This document shows positions 7,909 to 16,539 of a stretch of 64,000 nt of DNA, one piece after another (position 1 is the stretch's first letter; each line of letters begins with the position of its first letter). Origin of the DNA: NZ13-RE01 sp964612975 (lineage in GTDB: Bacteria > Dictyoglomota > Dictyoglomia > Dictyoglomales > Dictyoglomaceae); NCBI GenBank assembly GCA_964612975.1, contig CAZTGC010000001.1:186001-250000 (forward strand), in the 5' to 3' direction. Position numbers and translations under genes: made by a program. Below the pieces are notes generated by a model that was not told the origin of the DNA, ran no database searches, and worked only from the letters and a program-made list of their open reading frames with translations.

Positions 7909-9658
7909 GGTAGCAGGTCCTTTAGTTATAGCTAAGGGACTTGCCGATGTTAAGATGTATGAAATGGTAAGAGTGGGAAATTTGGAGCTTTTTGGTGAAA
8001 TTATTGGATTAGATAAAGATACCGCAGCAATTCAAGTTTATGAAGAAACTCAAGGAATAGGCCCAGGAGAACCCGTATATCCTTTAGGAGAACCCTTAAG
8101 TGTAGAATTAGGTCCAGGTATTATTGGACAGATATATGATGGAATTCAAAGGCCTTTAACCCAATTGGCCTTAAAAACTGGAGATTTTTTAAGTAGAGGT
8201 CTTTCTCTTCCTGCATTAGATAGAGAGAAAAAATGGGATTTTGAGGCAAGGGTTAATAAGAGAGAATATGTAGAAGGAGGAGATATCTTGGGAATTGTTC
8301 CAGAGACTTCTGCATTAGAGCATAGGATCCTCTTACCTCCAAATCTTAAGGGAAAGATCTTAGATATTAAAAGGGGAAGTTTTACAGTAGAAGAAACAAT
8401 AGGTATCCTTGAGGATGAAAAGGGAAATAAAGTTGAATTAAAATTAATGCATAAGTGGCCAGTAAGATATCAGAGACCTGTAAAAGAGAAGAGAACTCCA
8501 GTTATTCCTTTAATCACAGGGCAACGGGTTTTAGATACCTTCTTCCCTTTAGTTAAAGGGGGAACTGCTTGTGTTCCTGGCCCCTTTGGAAGTGGTAAAA
8601 CTATAATACAGCATCAATTGGCAAAATGGGCTGATACAGAAGTAGTGGTATATATTGGGTGTGGTGAAAGGGGAAATGAAATGACAGAAGTTCTTATAGA
8701 ATTTCCAGAGCTAAAGGATCCAAGAACTGGGAAGCCTCTGATGGAAAGAACAGTATTAATTGCCAATACTTCTAATATGCCTGTTGCTGCAAGAGAAGCA
8801 TCAGTATTTACAGGTATAACCATTGCAGAATATTTTAGAGATATGGGCTATCATGTATCATTAATGGCTGATTCTACATCTCGTTGGGCAGAGGCAATGC
8901 GTGAAATTTCTGGAAGATTAGGAGAAATGCCAGGAGAAGAGGGTTATCCTGCTTATCTTGCATCAAGAATTGCAAGCTTCTATGAGAGGGCAGGTTTAGT
9001 TTACTGTCTTGGAAGAGATAAAAGAGTTGCCTCTATTAGCATTATTGGAGCAGTTTCTCCCCCAGGTGGAGACCTCTCGGATCCAGTGGTTCAAGCTACT
9101 TTAAGAGTAACTAAGGTATTTTGGGGATTAGATGCACGTCTTGCCTTTGCAAGACATTTTCCAGCTATAGATTGGCTTATTAGTTATTCCCTTTATGTAG
9201 AGCCTGTTTCTGAATATTGGAGAGAAAACATTTCTGAGGATCTATATGAGCTTAGACAGGTCTCAATGGCTATTTTACAAAGGGAAGCAGAACTTCAGGA
9301 TATCGTAAGACTTGTGGGGATGGAGGCATTATCTCCCCATGATAGATTGATTTTAGAAGTAGCAAGGTCCATTAGGGAGGACTTTTTACATCAAAATGCT
9401 CTTCATGAAGTGGATACTTATACTTCTCCCAAAAAGCAATATCTTATGTTAAGAAATATTATAAACTTCTATAGAAAGGCAAGTAGAGTTCTTGATTCAG
9501 GAATTGATTTAGAAACTATTTTAAAACTTTCAGAGAGGGAGAAAATTTCCCAGATGAAATATATTCCTGAAAAAGATATTCATAAATTAGAGGAACTTAC
9601 TGATTTAATCGATAGAAAATTAGAGGAATTAAGGGAGGGAATAAAGCAATATGCCTAA
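7889..9658 (+). CDS. atpA: V-type ATP synthase catalytic subunit A
   Basis: This is the catalytic subunit of the ATPase head. The 589-residue protein shows the N-terminal beta barrel, the non-homologous insert (about 110-200) that separates A subunits from F-type beta, and the P-loop GPFGSGKT at residues 231-238. GERGNEM and SLMADSTSRWAEA segments are characteristic. It can synthesise or hydrolyse ATP, driven by or driving ion flow through the I/K membrane part. The start codon lies within the end of atpF, with a GAAGGAGA ribosome site. Confidence 0.98.
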   Translation: MKGKIIRVAGPLVIAKGLADVKMYEMVRVGNLELFGEIIGLDKDTAAIQVYEETQGIGPGEPVYPLGEPLSVELGPGIIGQIYDGIQRPLTQLALKTGDFLSRGLSLPALDREKKWDFEARVNKREYVEGGDILGIVPETSALEHRILLPPNLKGKILDIKRGSFTVEETIGILEDEKGNKVELKLMHKWPVRYQRPVKEKRTPVIPLITGQRVLDTFFPLVKGGTACVPGPFGSGKTIIQHQLAKWADTEVVVYIGCGERGNEMTEVLIEFPELKDPRTGKPLMERTVLIANTSNMPVAAREASVFTGITIAEYFRDMGYHVSLMADSTSRWAEAMREISGRLGEMPGEEGYPAYLASRIASFYERAGLVYCLGRDKRVASISIIGAVSPPGGDLSDPVVQATLRVTKVFWGLDARLAFARHFPAIDWLISYSLYVEPVSEYWRENISEDLYELRQVSMAILQREAELQDIVRLVGMEALSPHDRLILEVARSIREDFLHQNALHEVDTYTSPKKQYLMLRNIINFYRKASRVLDSGIDLETILKLSEREKISQMKYIPEKDIHKLEELTDLIDRKLEELREGIKQYA

Positions 9659-11024
9659 GGAATATACATCTATATCAAGAATAAGCGGACCCTTAGTCTT
9701 CGTAGAAAATGTTGAAAATGTTAAATATGGTGAGTTGGTGGAAGTTAAGCTAAGTTCTGGAGAAATACGACAAGGTCAGGTTCTTGAGGCTTACGAAGGA
9801 GCAGCCTTGATTCAGATGTTTACCAGTACTCAAGATCTCTCCCTTAAGGGAATGAGGGTTAAATTTTTGGGGCATGTTTTAGAGATAAATCTTTCACCAG
9901 CAATATTAGGAAGGACCTTTGATGGATTAGGAAGGCCTCGAGATGGAGGTCCATCTATTATTCCTGAAAAAAGGAGAGATATAAACGGAAGCCCTATAAA
10001 TCCATATTCTCGATCATATCCTTCAGAATTCATTCAGACAGGTATTTCTGCTATTGATGGGATGAACACCTTAGTTAGGGGGCAGAAATTACCTATATTT
10101 TCAGGTGCAGGTCTTCCCCATGCTACTTTAGCAGCCCAGATTGCAAGACAAGCGAGGCTATTGAATGAAGAAGAGAAGTTTGCAGTGGTTTTTGGAGCTC
10201 TTGGTATTACCTTTGAGGAAGCAAATTTTTTTATAGAGGAATTTAGAAAAACAGGAGCTTTAGAAAGATCAGTATTATTCATAAATCTTGCCGATGATCC
10301 AGTAATTGAAAGAATCGCAACTCCAAGATTTGTTTTAAGTTGTGCAGAATATTTAGCCTTTGATTTGGATATGCATGTTTTAGTTATAATTTCAGACATG
10401 ACCAATTATGCGGAAGCATTAAGAGAAGTGTCTGCTGCAAGAAAGGAGATCCCAGGGAGAAGAGGATATCCAGGATATCTTTATACAGATCTTGCTACTT
10501 TATATGAAAGAGCAGGAAGAATTAAAGGAAAAAAAGGTTCTATAACATTAATTCCCATTCTTACCATGCCAGAAGATGACAGAACTCATCCTATACCTGA
10601 TCTTACAGGATATATAACTGAAGGGCAGATTTTCCTAAGTAGAGATCTCCATAGAAGGGGAATTTATCCCCCTATTGATGTTTTACAATCTCTTTCTCGA
10701 CTTATGAGGGGAGGAATAGGTGAGGAAAGGACAAGAAAAGATCATGGAGATCTCTCAAACCAGTTATATGCAGCACACTCCAGAGGGGTAGAAGCAAGGG
10801 AATTGGCAGTTGTTTTAGGAGAATCTGCATTAACTGAGGAGGATATTTTGTTTTTAAGATTTGCCCAAGAATTTGAAGAAAAATTTATAAAGCAAGGAGA
10901 ATATGAGAATAGAAGTATATTTGAAACCTTGGATTTGGGATGGAAATTATTACGAATGCTTCCAAAGAGCTCATTAAAGAGAATAAGACCAGAATATTTA
11001 GAAGAGTTCTTGGGGAAAGAATAG
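9651..11024 (+). CDS. atpB: V-type ATP synthase subunit B
   Basis: This is the non-catalytic regulatory subunit of the head, 457 residues long. It is homologous to subunit A but lacks a canonical P-loop: the equivalent region reads FSGAGLPHATLAAQIARQA. The SDMTNYAEALREVSAARKEIPGRRGYPGYLYTDLATLYERAGR block is diagnostic of B subunits. It overlaps atpA by eight bases. Confidence 0.98.
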   Translation: MPKEYTSISRISGPLVFVENVENVKYGELVEVKLSSGEIRQGQVLEAYEGAALIQMFTSTQDLSLKGMRVKFLGHVLEINLSPAILGRTFDGLGRPRDGGPSIIPEKRRDINGSPINPYSRSYPSEFIQTGISAIDGMNTLVRGQKLPIFSGAGLPHATLAAQIARQARLLNEEEKFAVVFGALGITFEEANFFIEEFRKTGALERSVLFINLADDPVIERIATPRFVLSCAEYLAFDLDMHVLVIISDMTNYAEALREVSAARKEIPGRRGYPGYLYTDLATLYERAGRIKGKKGSITLIPILTMPEDDRTHPIPDLTGYITEGQIFLSRDLHRRGIYPPIDVLQSLSRLMRGGIGEERTRKDHGDLSNQLYAAHSRGVEARELAVVLGESALTEEDILFLRFAQEFEEKFIKQGEYENRSIFETLDLGWKLLRMLPKSSLKRIRPEYLEEFLGKE

Positions 11025-11025
11025 T

Positions 11026-11631
11026 ATGCCATTAAAGGTAAATCCCAACAGAATGGAGCTGTTAAGATTAAAAAGGAGATTAGTTGTAGCTCGAAGGGGA
11101 CATAAACTTCTTGAAGATAAATTGGAAGGTCTAATACAGAAATTTTTGGAAGAAGTAAAGAATTATAAAGAATTAAGAGAGGAGATTTCAGAAAAATTTT
11201 TGTCCTTTTTATCCGCAGGATCTTTTACTTTTTTAAAAATACCCTCTTTTGTCTGGAAAGACCTAGTTCTAATAAATGAAGGAGAGACCCTTTTAAAAGA
11301 AAAAATTATAAAAGAGATGAATATACCTATTCCTATAGTGGAGATAGAACATATTTATTTCCCAAAATATAGTTTTCTTAGTATACCTTCTTCTTTAGAT
11401 TCTTTGGTCCTCCAATGGGAGGAACTTTTAGAAGGATTAATAAATTTGGTAAATAAAGAAAAGGAACTTTTGTCTCTTTCTGAAGAGATCGAGAAGACAA
11501 AGAGAAGGGTAAATGCATTGGAATATAAACTTATACCACAACTCGAAGAGACAGTAAAATATATAACAACAAAATTAGAGGAATTAGAAAGAAGTAATTT
11601 TGTAAGACTTCTTAGATTAAAAGAAGGTTAA
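11026..11631 (+). CDS. atpD: V-type ATP synthase subunit D
   Basis: Subunit D is the central rotor shaft, a long antiparallel coiled coil. The 201-residue protein starts LKVNPNRMELLRLKRRLVVARRGHKLLEDK, closely matching the family's N-terminal helix (the NPTR..L..LK..L..A..G..LLK.K pattern), and ends with a long helix containing the TKRRVNALEYKLIP motif. It starts one base after atpB and its stop codon overlaps the alr start (TAATG). It is the last ATPase gene. Confidence 0.95.
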   Translation: MPLKVNPNRMELLRLKRRLVVARRGHKLLEDKLEGLIQKFLEEVKNYKELREEISEKFLSFLSAGSFTFLKIPSFVWKDLVLINEGETLLKEKIIKEMNIPIPIVEIEHIYFPKYSFLSIPSSLDSLVLQWEELLEGLINLVNKEKELLSLSEEIEKTKRRVNALEYKLIPQLEETVKYITTKLEELERSNFVRLLRLKEG

Positions 11632-12761
11632 TGCTAAATAAATTAGTATGGAAAGAAATAGACTTATCTTCTCTTCTTCATAATTTTTCTATCTTAAAAG
11701 ATAAGGTAGGAAAAAATATAGAAGTTATTCCTGTGGTTAAAGCTGATGCCTATGGACATGGAGCAAGGGTAATAAGTAAATTTTTGGCTGAGAAGGGAGT
11801 CAAAAATTTTGCAGTTGCTATAATTGAGGAAGGAATAGAACTTAGAAATTGTGGAATAGAAGGAAAAATATTAGTCCTTTCTCCCCAATTTTTAGATTCA
11901 ATTTCTTATTTGGTAAATTATAATTTAACCCCTGTTGTTTCTTCATTGGAATTTTTATCTGCTTTAGGAAAATATGTTTTTTCCCAAAATATAGAGTTTT
12001 CTTTTCATTTAGGGATAGATACAGGAATGGGTAGAGAAGGATTGATGTTAGGAGATTTAGATAAAGCCTTAAAGATAATAGAAAAATACCCAAGCTTAAA
12101 ATTGGAAGGTTTATCTTCTCATTTATCAAGCTCTGAAAATAAGTTTGATATATACAATGAGAGACAAGGGGAAATTTTTGAAAAGGCTTACAATAAATTG
12201 AAAAAATTAGGCTATAACATCTTCTGCCATTTTGCAAATACAGGCGCCATTTTTAATTTTCCCGATTTTTATTATCATGGAGTAAGACCTGGAATTGCTC
12301 TTTATGGATATGGGGATGATAACTTAATACCTGTAATGTCTGTCAAAGCAAGAATTACATTAATAAAAGAGGTTCCAAAGGATTGGGGAATTGGATACAA
12401 TCATACTTATACTACAAAGTCTCCTACTTTAATTGCTATTATTCCTATGGGGTATGCAGATGGATATAGAAGAGATTTTTCTAATAAGGTTCATGTGATA
12501 ATAAAAGACAAACTTTTTCCTGTTATCGGAAGGGTTTCCATGGATCAATTTGTAGTAGATATTTCCTCTGACCCGTCTATAAAAATAGGAGACCTGGTAA
12601 TAATTCTAGGAAGAAGTGGAGATTTGGGTATTGATGCTGAAAAACTTGCCTCTTTAGCAAATACTATACCCTATGAGATATTAACTACCTTTGGTATGGC
12701 AAAGAGATTGGGATGTATTTATAAATATGAGGAAAAAATTCTCTCAGAAGCAACTCTTTAA
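11631..12761 (+). CDS. alr: Alanine racemase
   Basis: This PLP enzyme interconverts L- and D-alanine for peptidoglycan. The 376-residue sequence has the PLP-lysine motif VVKADAYGHGA near residue 36, the GVRPGIALYGY segment, the second-subunit catalytic tyrosine in GIGYNHTY, and the MDQFVVD motif. Length is typical. It is joined to atpD by a one-base overlap, so it is probably expressed from the V-ATPase promoter. It ends back to back with the convergent tRNA nucleotidyltransferase fusion gene, with no bases between the two stop codons. Confidence 0.96.
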   Translation: MLNKLVWKEIDLSSLLHNFSILKDKVGKNIEVIPVVKADAYGHGARVISKFLAEKGVKNFAVAIIEEGIELRNCGIEGKILVLSPQFLDSISYLVNYNLTPVVSSLEFLSALGKYVFSQNIEFSFHLGIDTGMGREGLMLGDLDKALKIIEKYPSLKLEGLSSHLSSSENKFDIYNERQGEIFEKAYNKLKKLGYNIFCHFANTGAIFNFPDFYYHGVRPGIALYGYGDDNLIPVMSVKARITLIKEVPKDWGIGYNHTYTTKSPTLIAIIPMGYADGYRRDFSNKVHVIIKDKLFPVIGRVSMDQFVVDISSDPSIKIGDLVIILGRSGDLGIDAEKLASLANTIPYEILTTFGMAKRLGCIYKYEEKILSEATL

Positions 12762-15290
12762 TTAAAGATTTTTATTTTTGATTAGCTCTTGAACAAAATT
12801 AATTTCTTCTTCTCTATTTTTTATCTTTCCCTCTAAATATCCTATAAAAATACTCTTTAACAATTCTCCTATAATTCTCCCTTCTTTTACTCCAAGATTA
12901 ATAATATCCTTTCCTCTCAAATGGGGAAATTTTTTTTCTTTAAGTTCCTTTATCTTTAAAAGGATTTGAGATTTCTTATTATCTTGAGTTGACAAAGCCA
13001 TAAATAATATTAATTCCAAGGGAAGCTCAATGATCTCTTCTAAAGTTTTTTTATCCAAGTTTTTATCAATATATTCAAAATAGTTATTTACTAAGAATAT
13101 AATCTTGTAAGAAAAATGATATTCTTTTAACCAGTTTATAGCTTTATCCCTTTCGACCTCTCTTAAAAGATTTAAAATCTGAAGACTAATTTGATCTAAC
13201 TTTTCTTCTTTTCTGAGCTCTTTATTTATCTCTTCAAAATTAGAAGGCAATTTTCTCATGGGAAGAATATAAGGTAAGGCTTCTAATTCTTCTAATCTTA
13301 TCCAAACCTTTTCAGGTATAGGTTCTTTTAATATTAATAAAATTTCCTCCTTTATCCTCTCTTTACTTAGTTTTTTTAAAAATCCTTGCCCTATTGCATC
13401 CTTTAACAATTCAAAGGTTTTTTCCTCAAAATTAAAATTTAACCTCTTTTCCAATCTGATTCCCCTTAAGATTCTTGAAGGATCTTCAATAAAGCTTAAA
13501 TTATGAAGTACTCTTAATTCTTTTCTTGATAAATCCTCAAGACCCCCATAGAGATCAATAATTTCTAACCATCTATCAGGATTTAAGGAAAGTGCTAAGG
13601 TGTTTATGGTAAAGTCTCTTCTCTTTAAATCTAACCAGAAGGAACTTTTCTCAACCTGGGGTAAAGCTCCTGGTGCTTCATAATATTCTTGTCTTGCACT
13701 GGCAATATCAATTTTACTTCTATTTTCCAATATAATCTCCGCAGTTCCAAATTGTTCATGAACTCTAATTTTCCCTTTAAGTTTACCTAATAAACCGTCA
13801 AGAAAAGGCTTTATATCTCCCTCAACCACAATATCTAAATCCATATTGGGGTATTGTAATAATAAATCTCTCACAAAACCTCCTACTGCATATATGGAAA
13901 CATTGAGTTGAGAGGATATGTTTCTAATATTTTGCAATATTTCCCACCAAAGGGAATCTTTAAGAAGATCCTCACTTAAAATTGCTATGTTTCCTAAAGG
14001 TAAGGGAAGATGGTTTCTCATAAAATGAAATTTTAATATATCCTGTCTTGTTATAATCCCTAAGATTTTCCCATTTTTTACTACAGGAACCCTCCCAATA
14101 TCCTTTTCCACAAATAATTGCTCGATAAAAGATAGGGGAGTATCAGGATCTACTGTTATTACAGGCTTTGACATAAAGGATTTTACCTTTCTTTTTGACA
14201 ACTTCATATTTATAGCTTTTTCCACATCCCTTCTACTAATTATTCCCACCAACTTATCTTTATCTAATACACATAATCCTCCATACCCATATCGGATCAT
14301 AATTTTATGGGCTTCAGAGATAGTTGCATCTTGAGGTATAGTTTCTACAGGATAGGACATTACATTTTTAGCTAAAAGGTTATAGGGAAGTAACTTTTTA
14401 AGTTTTCCTCTTAAATAGTTTTCTATTTCTTTTAAATTCTGGTTCGTTAAAACTACAGTGGATGCTGTGGGATGTCCTCCTGGATTAAATTCCTTTAATA
14501 GTTCCAAGAGATTTATCTTGACAGTTCTTGATCTTCCCATTAAATACAACTTCTCCTTAATCTTTAGAAGAATGAATAAGGCATCTGCATTTTTTTCATC
14601 CAATAATAAATGGGCTAAAATAGAGAGCCCCTCAATATATTTTTCCTTTTCTAAGGAAACCCATAAAATTTTATAGCCACTTATATCCTCTTCTTTTGTA
14701 TTTTGAAGCATGTCATTTAAAAGATTTCTTTGGTCGTCAGTTAATCTTTCTCTATTGTAATAATTAATGATACTTAAATTTGCACCCCTTTCTAATAAAT
14801 AAGCACATACTTTAAGATCTCGTGGGGTGGTTGTAGAAAAGGTAAATCCACCTGTATCTTGATATATTCCAAGAGCAAAAATAGTAGCTTCAATGGGATC
14901 TATAGGTATATTATTTTTGATAATTAATTCCACCAAAAGAGTCGTTGTAGCTCCAACCTCTTCTATATATTCTTTATCTCCTTTAATATCTCCTGATTTA
15001 TGGTGATCATAGATCTCTATATATGGTCTTTCTTCTCCTTCAAGTAATTTCTGGAAGTCTTTTTCTAATCTATTCAACCAATGATTATCTACAAGAATAA
15101 CCTTTTCCACCTTCTCTGGTGGTTTCTCCTGAAATTTTAAAAAATCTTTATATAAAGAATAAAATTCATAAACCTTCCTTTCCATGCTTCTACTTGGTAT
15201 AACCAATGCTTGAGGAAAAAGTTTTTTCCCTGCATACAAAGAGGCCAAGGCATCAAAATCTAAATAATTATGAGAAAATATTACTTGCAT
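12762..15290 (-). CDS. DHH phosphoesterase-CBS-tRNA nucleotidyltransferase fusion
   Basis: This 842-residue protein joins three modules. Residues 1-300 form a DHH/DHHA1 phosphoesterase, with SHNYLDFDALAS near the start, the DHH triad at 95-97 and the DHHA1 motif GGHPTAST. Two CBS domains follow (about 310-420). The rest is a class II tRNA nucleotidyltransferase/poly(A) polymerase, with GGFVRDLLL, the metal-binding DLD, and RRDFTINTLAL. Such enzymes build or repair tRNA CCA ends. The same fusion is known in several deep-branching bacteria. Whether it adds CCA, only A, or acts on other RNA cannot be told here. Confidence 0.93.
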   Translation of the reverse strand: MQVIFSHNYLDFDALASLYAGKKLFPQALVIPSRSMERKVYEFYSLYKDFLKFQEKPPEKVEKVILVDNHWLNRLEKDFQKLLEGEERPYIEIYDHHKSGDIKGDKEYIEEVGATTTLLVELIIKNNIPIDPIEATIFALGIYQDTGGFTFSTTTPRDLKVCAYLLERGANLSIINYYNRERLTDDQRNLLNDMLQNTKEEDISGYKILWVSLEKEKYIEGLSILAHLLLDEKNADALFILLKIKEKLYLMGRSRTVKINLLELLKEFNPGGHPTASTVVLTNQNLKEIENYLRGKLKKLLPYNLLAKNVMSYPVETIPQDATISEAHKIMIRYGYGGLCVLDKDKLVGIISRRDVEKAINMKLSKRKVKSFMSKPVITVDPDTPLSFIEQLFVEKDIGRVPVVKNGKILGIITRQDILKFHFMRNHLPLPLGNIAILSEDLLKDSLWWEILQNIRNISSQLNVSIYAVGGFVRDLLLQYPNMDLDIVVEGDIKPFLDGLLGKLKGKIRVHEQFGTAEIILENRSKIDIASARQEYYEAPGALPQVEKSSFWLDLKRRDFTINTLALSLNPDRWLEIIDLYGGLEDLSRKELRVLHNLSFIEDPSRILRGIRLEKRLNFNFEEKTFELLKDAIGQGFLKKLSKERIKEEILLILKEPIPEKVWIRLEELEALPYILPMRKLPSNFEEINKELRKEEKLDQISLQILNLLREVERDKAINWLKEYHFSYKIIFLVNNYFEYIDKNLDKKTLEEIIELPLELILFMALSTQDNKKSQILLKIKELKEKKFPHLRGKDIINLGVKEGRIIGELLKSIFIGYLEGKIKNREEEINFVQELIKNKNL

Positions 15291-15335
15291 GATATATTAT
15301 AAATTGAAAAGTCTAAATTTTCTTTTAGAAGAGCT

Positions 15336-15479
15336 CTAACCAATAAGATTTCCCCAGAAGGGAGTAGTGAAATTTACCCCAATAACTTCAACTTCTTGTT
15401 GTAATATTAACCAAACTGCTAAAGTACTATCTAATCCTACTGATAATAAGGCTAAAGCTCTAACTTTCTTATCCTTCAT
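15336..15479 (-). pseudogene. Truncated PP-loop ATPase (tRNA thiouridylase-like) remnant
   Basis: A 47-codon open frame starts with an ATG overlapping the M42 peptidase stop codon (ATGA). Its product begins KVRALALLSVGLDSTLAVWL and continues VEVIGVNFTTPFW, which matches the N-terminal strand, PP-loop and second strand of the PP-loop ATPases that thiolate tRNA. Intact members are several times longer. Here the frame stops after 47 residues and the bases up to the next gene show no continuation. The PP-loop itself reads SVGLDS instead of SGGxDS. It looks like a decayed gene stub, though a translated micro-protein cannot be excluded. Confidence 0.7.
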
Positions 15480-16537
15480 AGCTTATTAACTGTTTCTTGA
15501 TCTAATCTTTTAATTACCTCTAAAATTAAATTTTTTGCAGTTAAAAAATCATCTAAGTGAATAATACCAGCATGGGAATGAATATATCTTGCAGGAACAC
15601 CTATTACTATTGAAGGAACCCCTTTAGCATTTATATGAATTCTACCACCATCGGTTCCTCCCCTTTCCAATACTGAAAACTGTAAAGGAATATTTAAAGT
15701 TTTTGCAGTTTCTATAAATAATCTTCTGAGATTACTATTGGGAATCATAGTGGCATCATATAGAATTAATGAAGGTCCCTTTCCTAGGGATATAGGTTTT
15801 TCCTGTTCTGTTCCTGGAACATCTGTAGCAATGTCTGATTCCAAGATAATTCCTACATCGGGATTTATTAGATAAGAACTTGTGGTTGCTCCCCTTAAGC
15901 CCACCTCCTCCTGAACGGTAAAACTTACGTATATTGTATTGGGATGGAGTAAATTGTGTAATTCCCTAAGTATCTCTATTCCCAAAGCACATCCTACTCT
16001 GTCATCCCATGCCTTTCCTAAAAGAAGTTTATTATTATATAAAGGAGTAAACTCGCTTTGAGGAATGATGGGATCTCCAGGAGAAACCCCCATTTCCTTT
16101 GCCTCTTCCTCACTTTTTGCTCCGATATCAATATACATATCCTTCTTTTCTAAGACCTTCTTCCTTTCCTCCTCTGTTAAGATATGAGGTGGCTTTGATC
16201 CAATAACCCCAATAATATCTCCTTTAATGGTTTTTATTATCACCCTTTGGGATAATAATACTTGATCCCACCAACCCCCTAATGGCAAGAATTTTATAAA
16301 TCCGTCCTTGGTAATACTTTTCACCATAAAACCTATCTCATCCATATGAGCTGATAACATTATCTTTGGAGATTCTTTTTCTCCTTCTTTTCTTACAATT
16401 AGACTACCTAATCTATCCTCTAAAATTTCCCCAAGGGGCTCTACATATTTCCTAATTAGTTCCCTTATGTCCTTCTCATATCCAGGAACTCCACTTGTTT
16501 CTGTAATTTCCTTTAACATCTTCATTAGATTTTCCAT
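15476..16537 (-). CDS. M42 family metallopeptidase (aminopeptidase)
   Basis: M42 enzymes are cobalt- or zinc-dependent aminopeptidases that form large tetrahedral shells in thermophiles. The 353-residue product has the first metal-ligand motif SAHMDEIGFMV, the bridging aspartate in AWDDRVG, the catalytic Glu-Glu pair in VQEEVGLRG, a further ligand in LESDIATDVPG, and the final histidine in IHSHAGI. Older annotations call such genes cellulase or glutamyl aminopeptidase. The substrate is not predictable. It lies two bases after ilvA on the same strand. Confidence 0.93.
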   Translation of the reverse strand: MENLMKMLKEITETSGVPGYEKDIRELIRKYVEPLGEILEDRLGSLIVRKEGEKESPKIMLSAHMDEIGFMVKSITKDGFIKFLPLGGWWDQVLLSQRVIIKTIKGDIIGVIGSKPPHILTEEERKKVLEKKDMYIDIGAKSEEEAKEMGVSPGDPIIPQSEFTPLYNNKLLLGKAWDDRVGCALGIEILRELHNLLHPNTIYVSFTVQEEVGLRGATTSSYLINPDVGIILESDIATDVPGTEQEKPISLGKGPSLILYDATMIPNSNLRRLFIETAKTLNIPLQFSVLERGGTDGGRIHINAKGVPSIVIGVPARYIHSHAGIIHLDDFLTAKNLILEVIKRLDQETVNKL

Positions 16538-16539
16538 CT

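Noticed and set aside
10034..10405. Long antisense open frames inside atpB, clpC, pdxS and the pyrimidine phosphorylase gene
   Set aside because: They lie opposite well-matched genes with normal coding bias, have no ribosome sites, and their products look like random shadows.
12752..12775. Possible terminator between alr and the nucleotidyltransferase fusion (TCTTT-AATT-AAAGA followed by T runs)
   Set aside because: A five-base AT-only stem would be unstable at high temperature, so I do not list it as a terminator.
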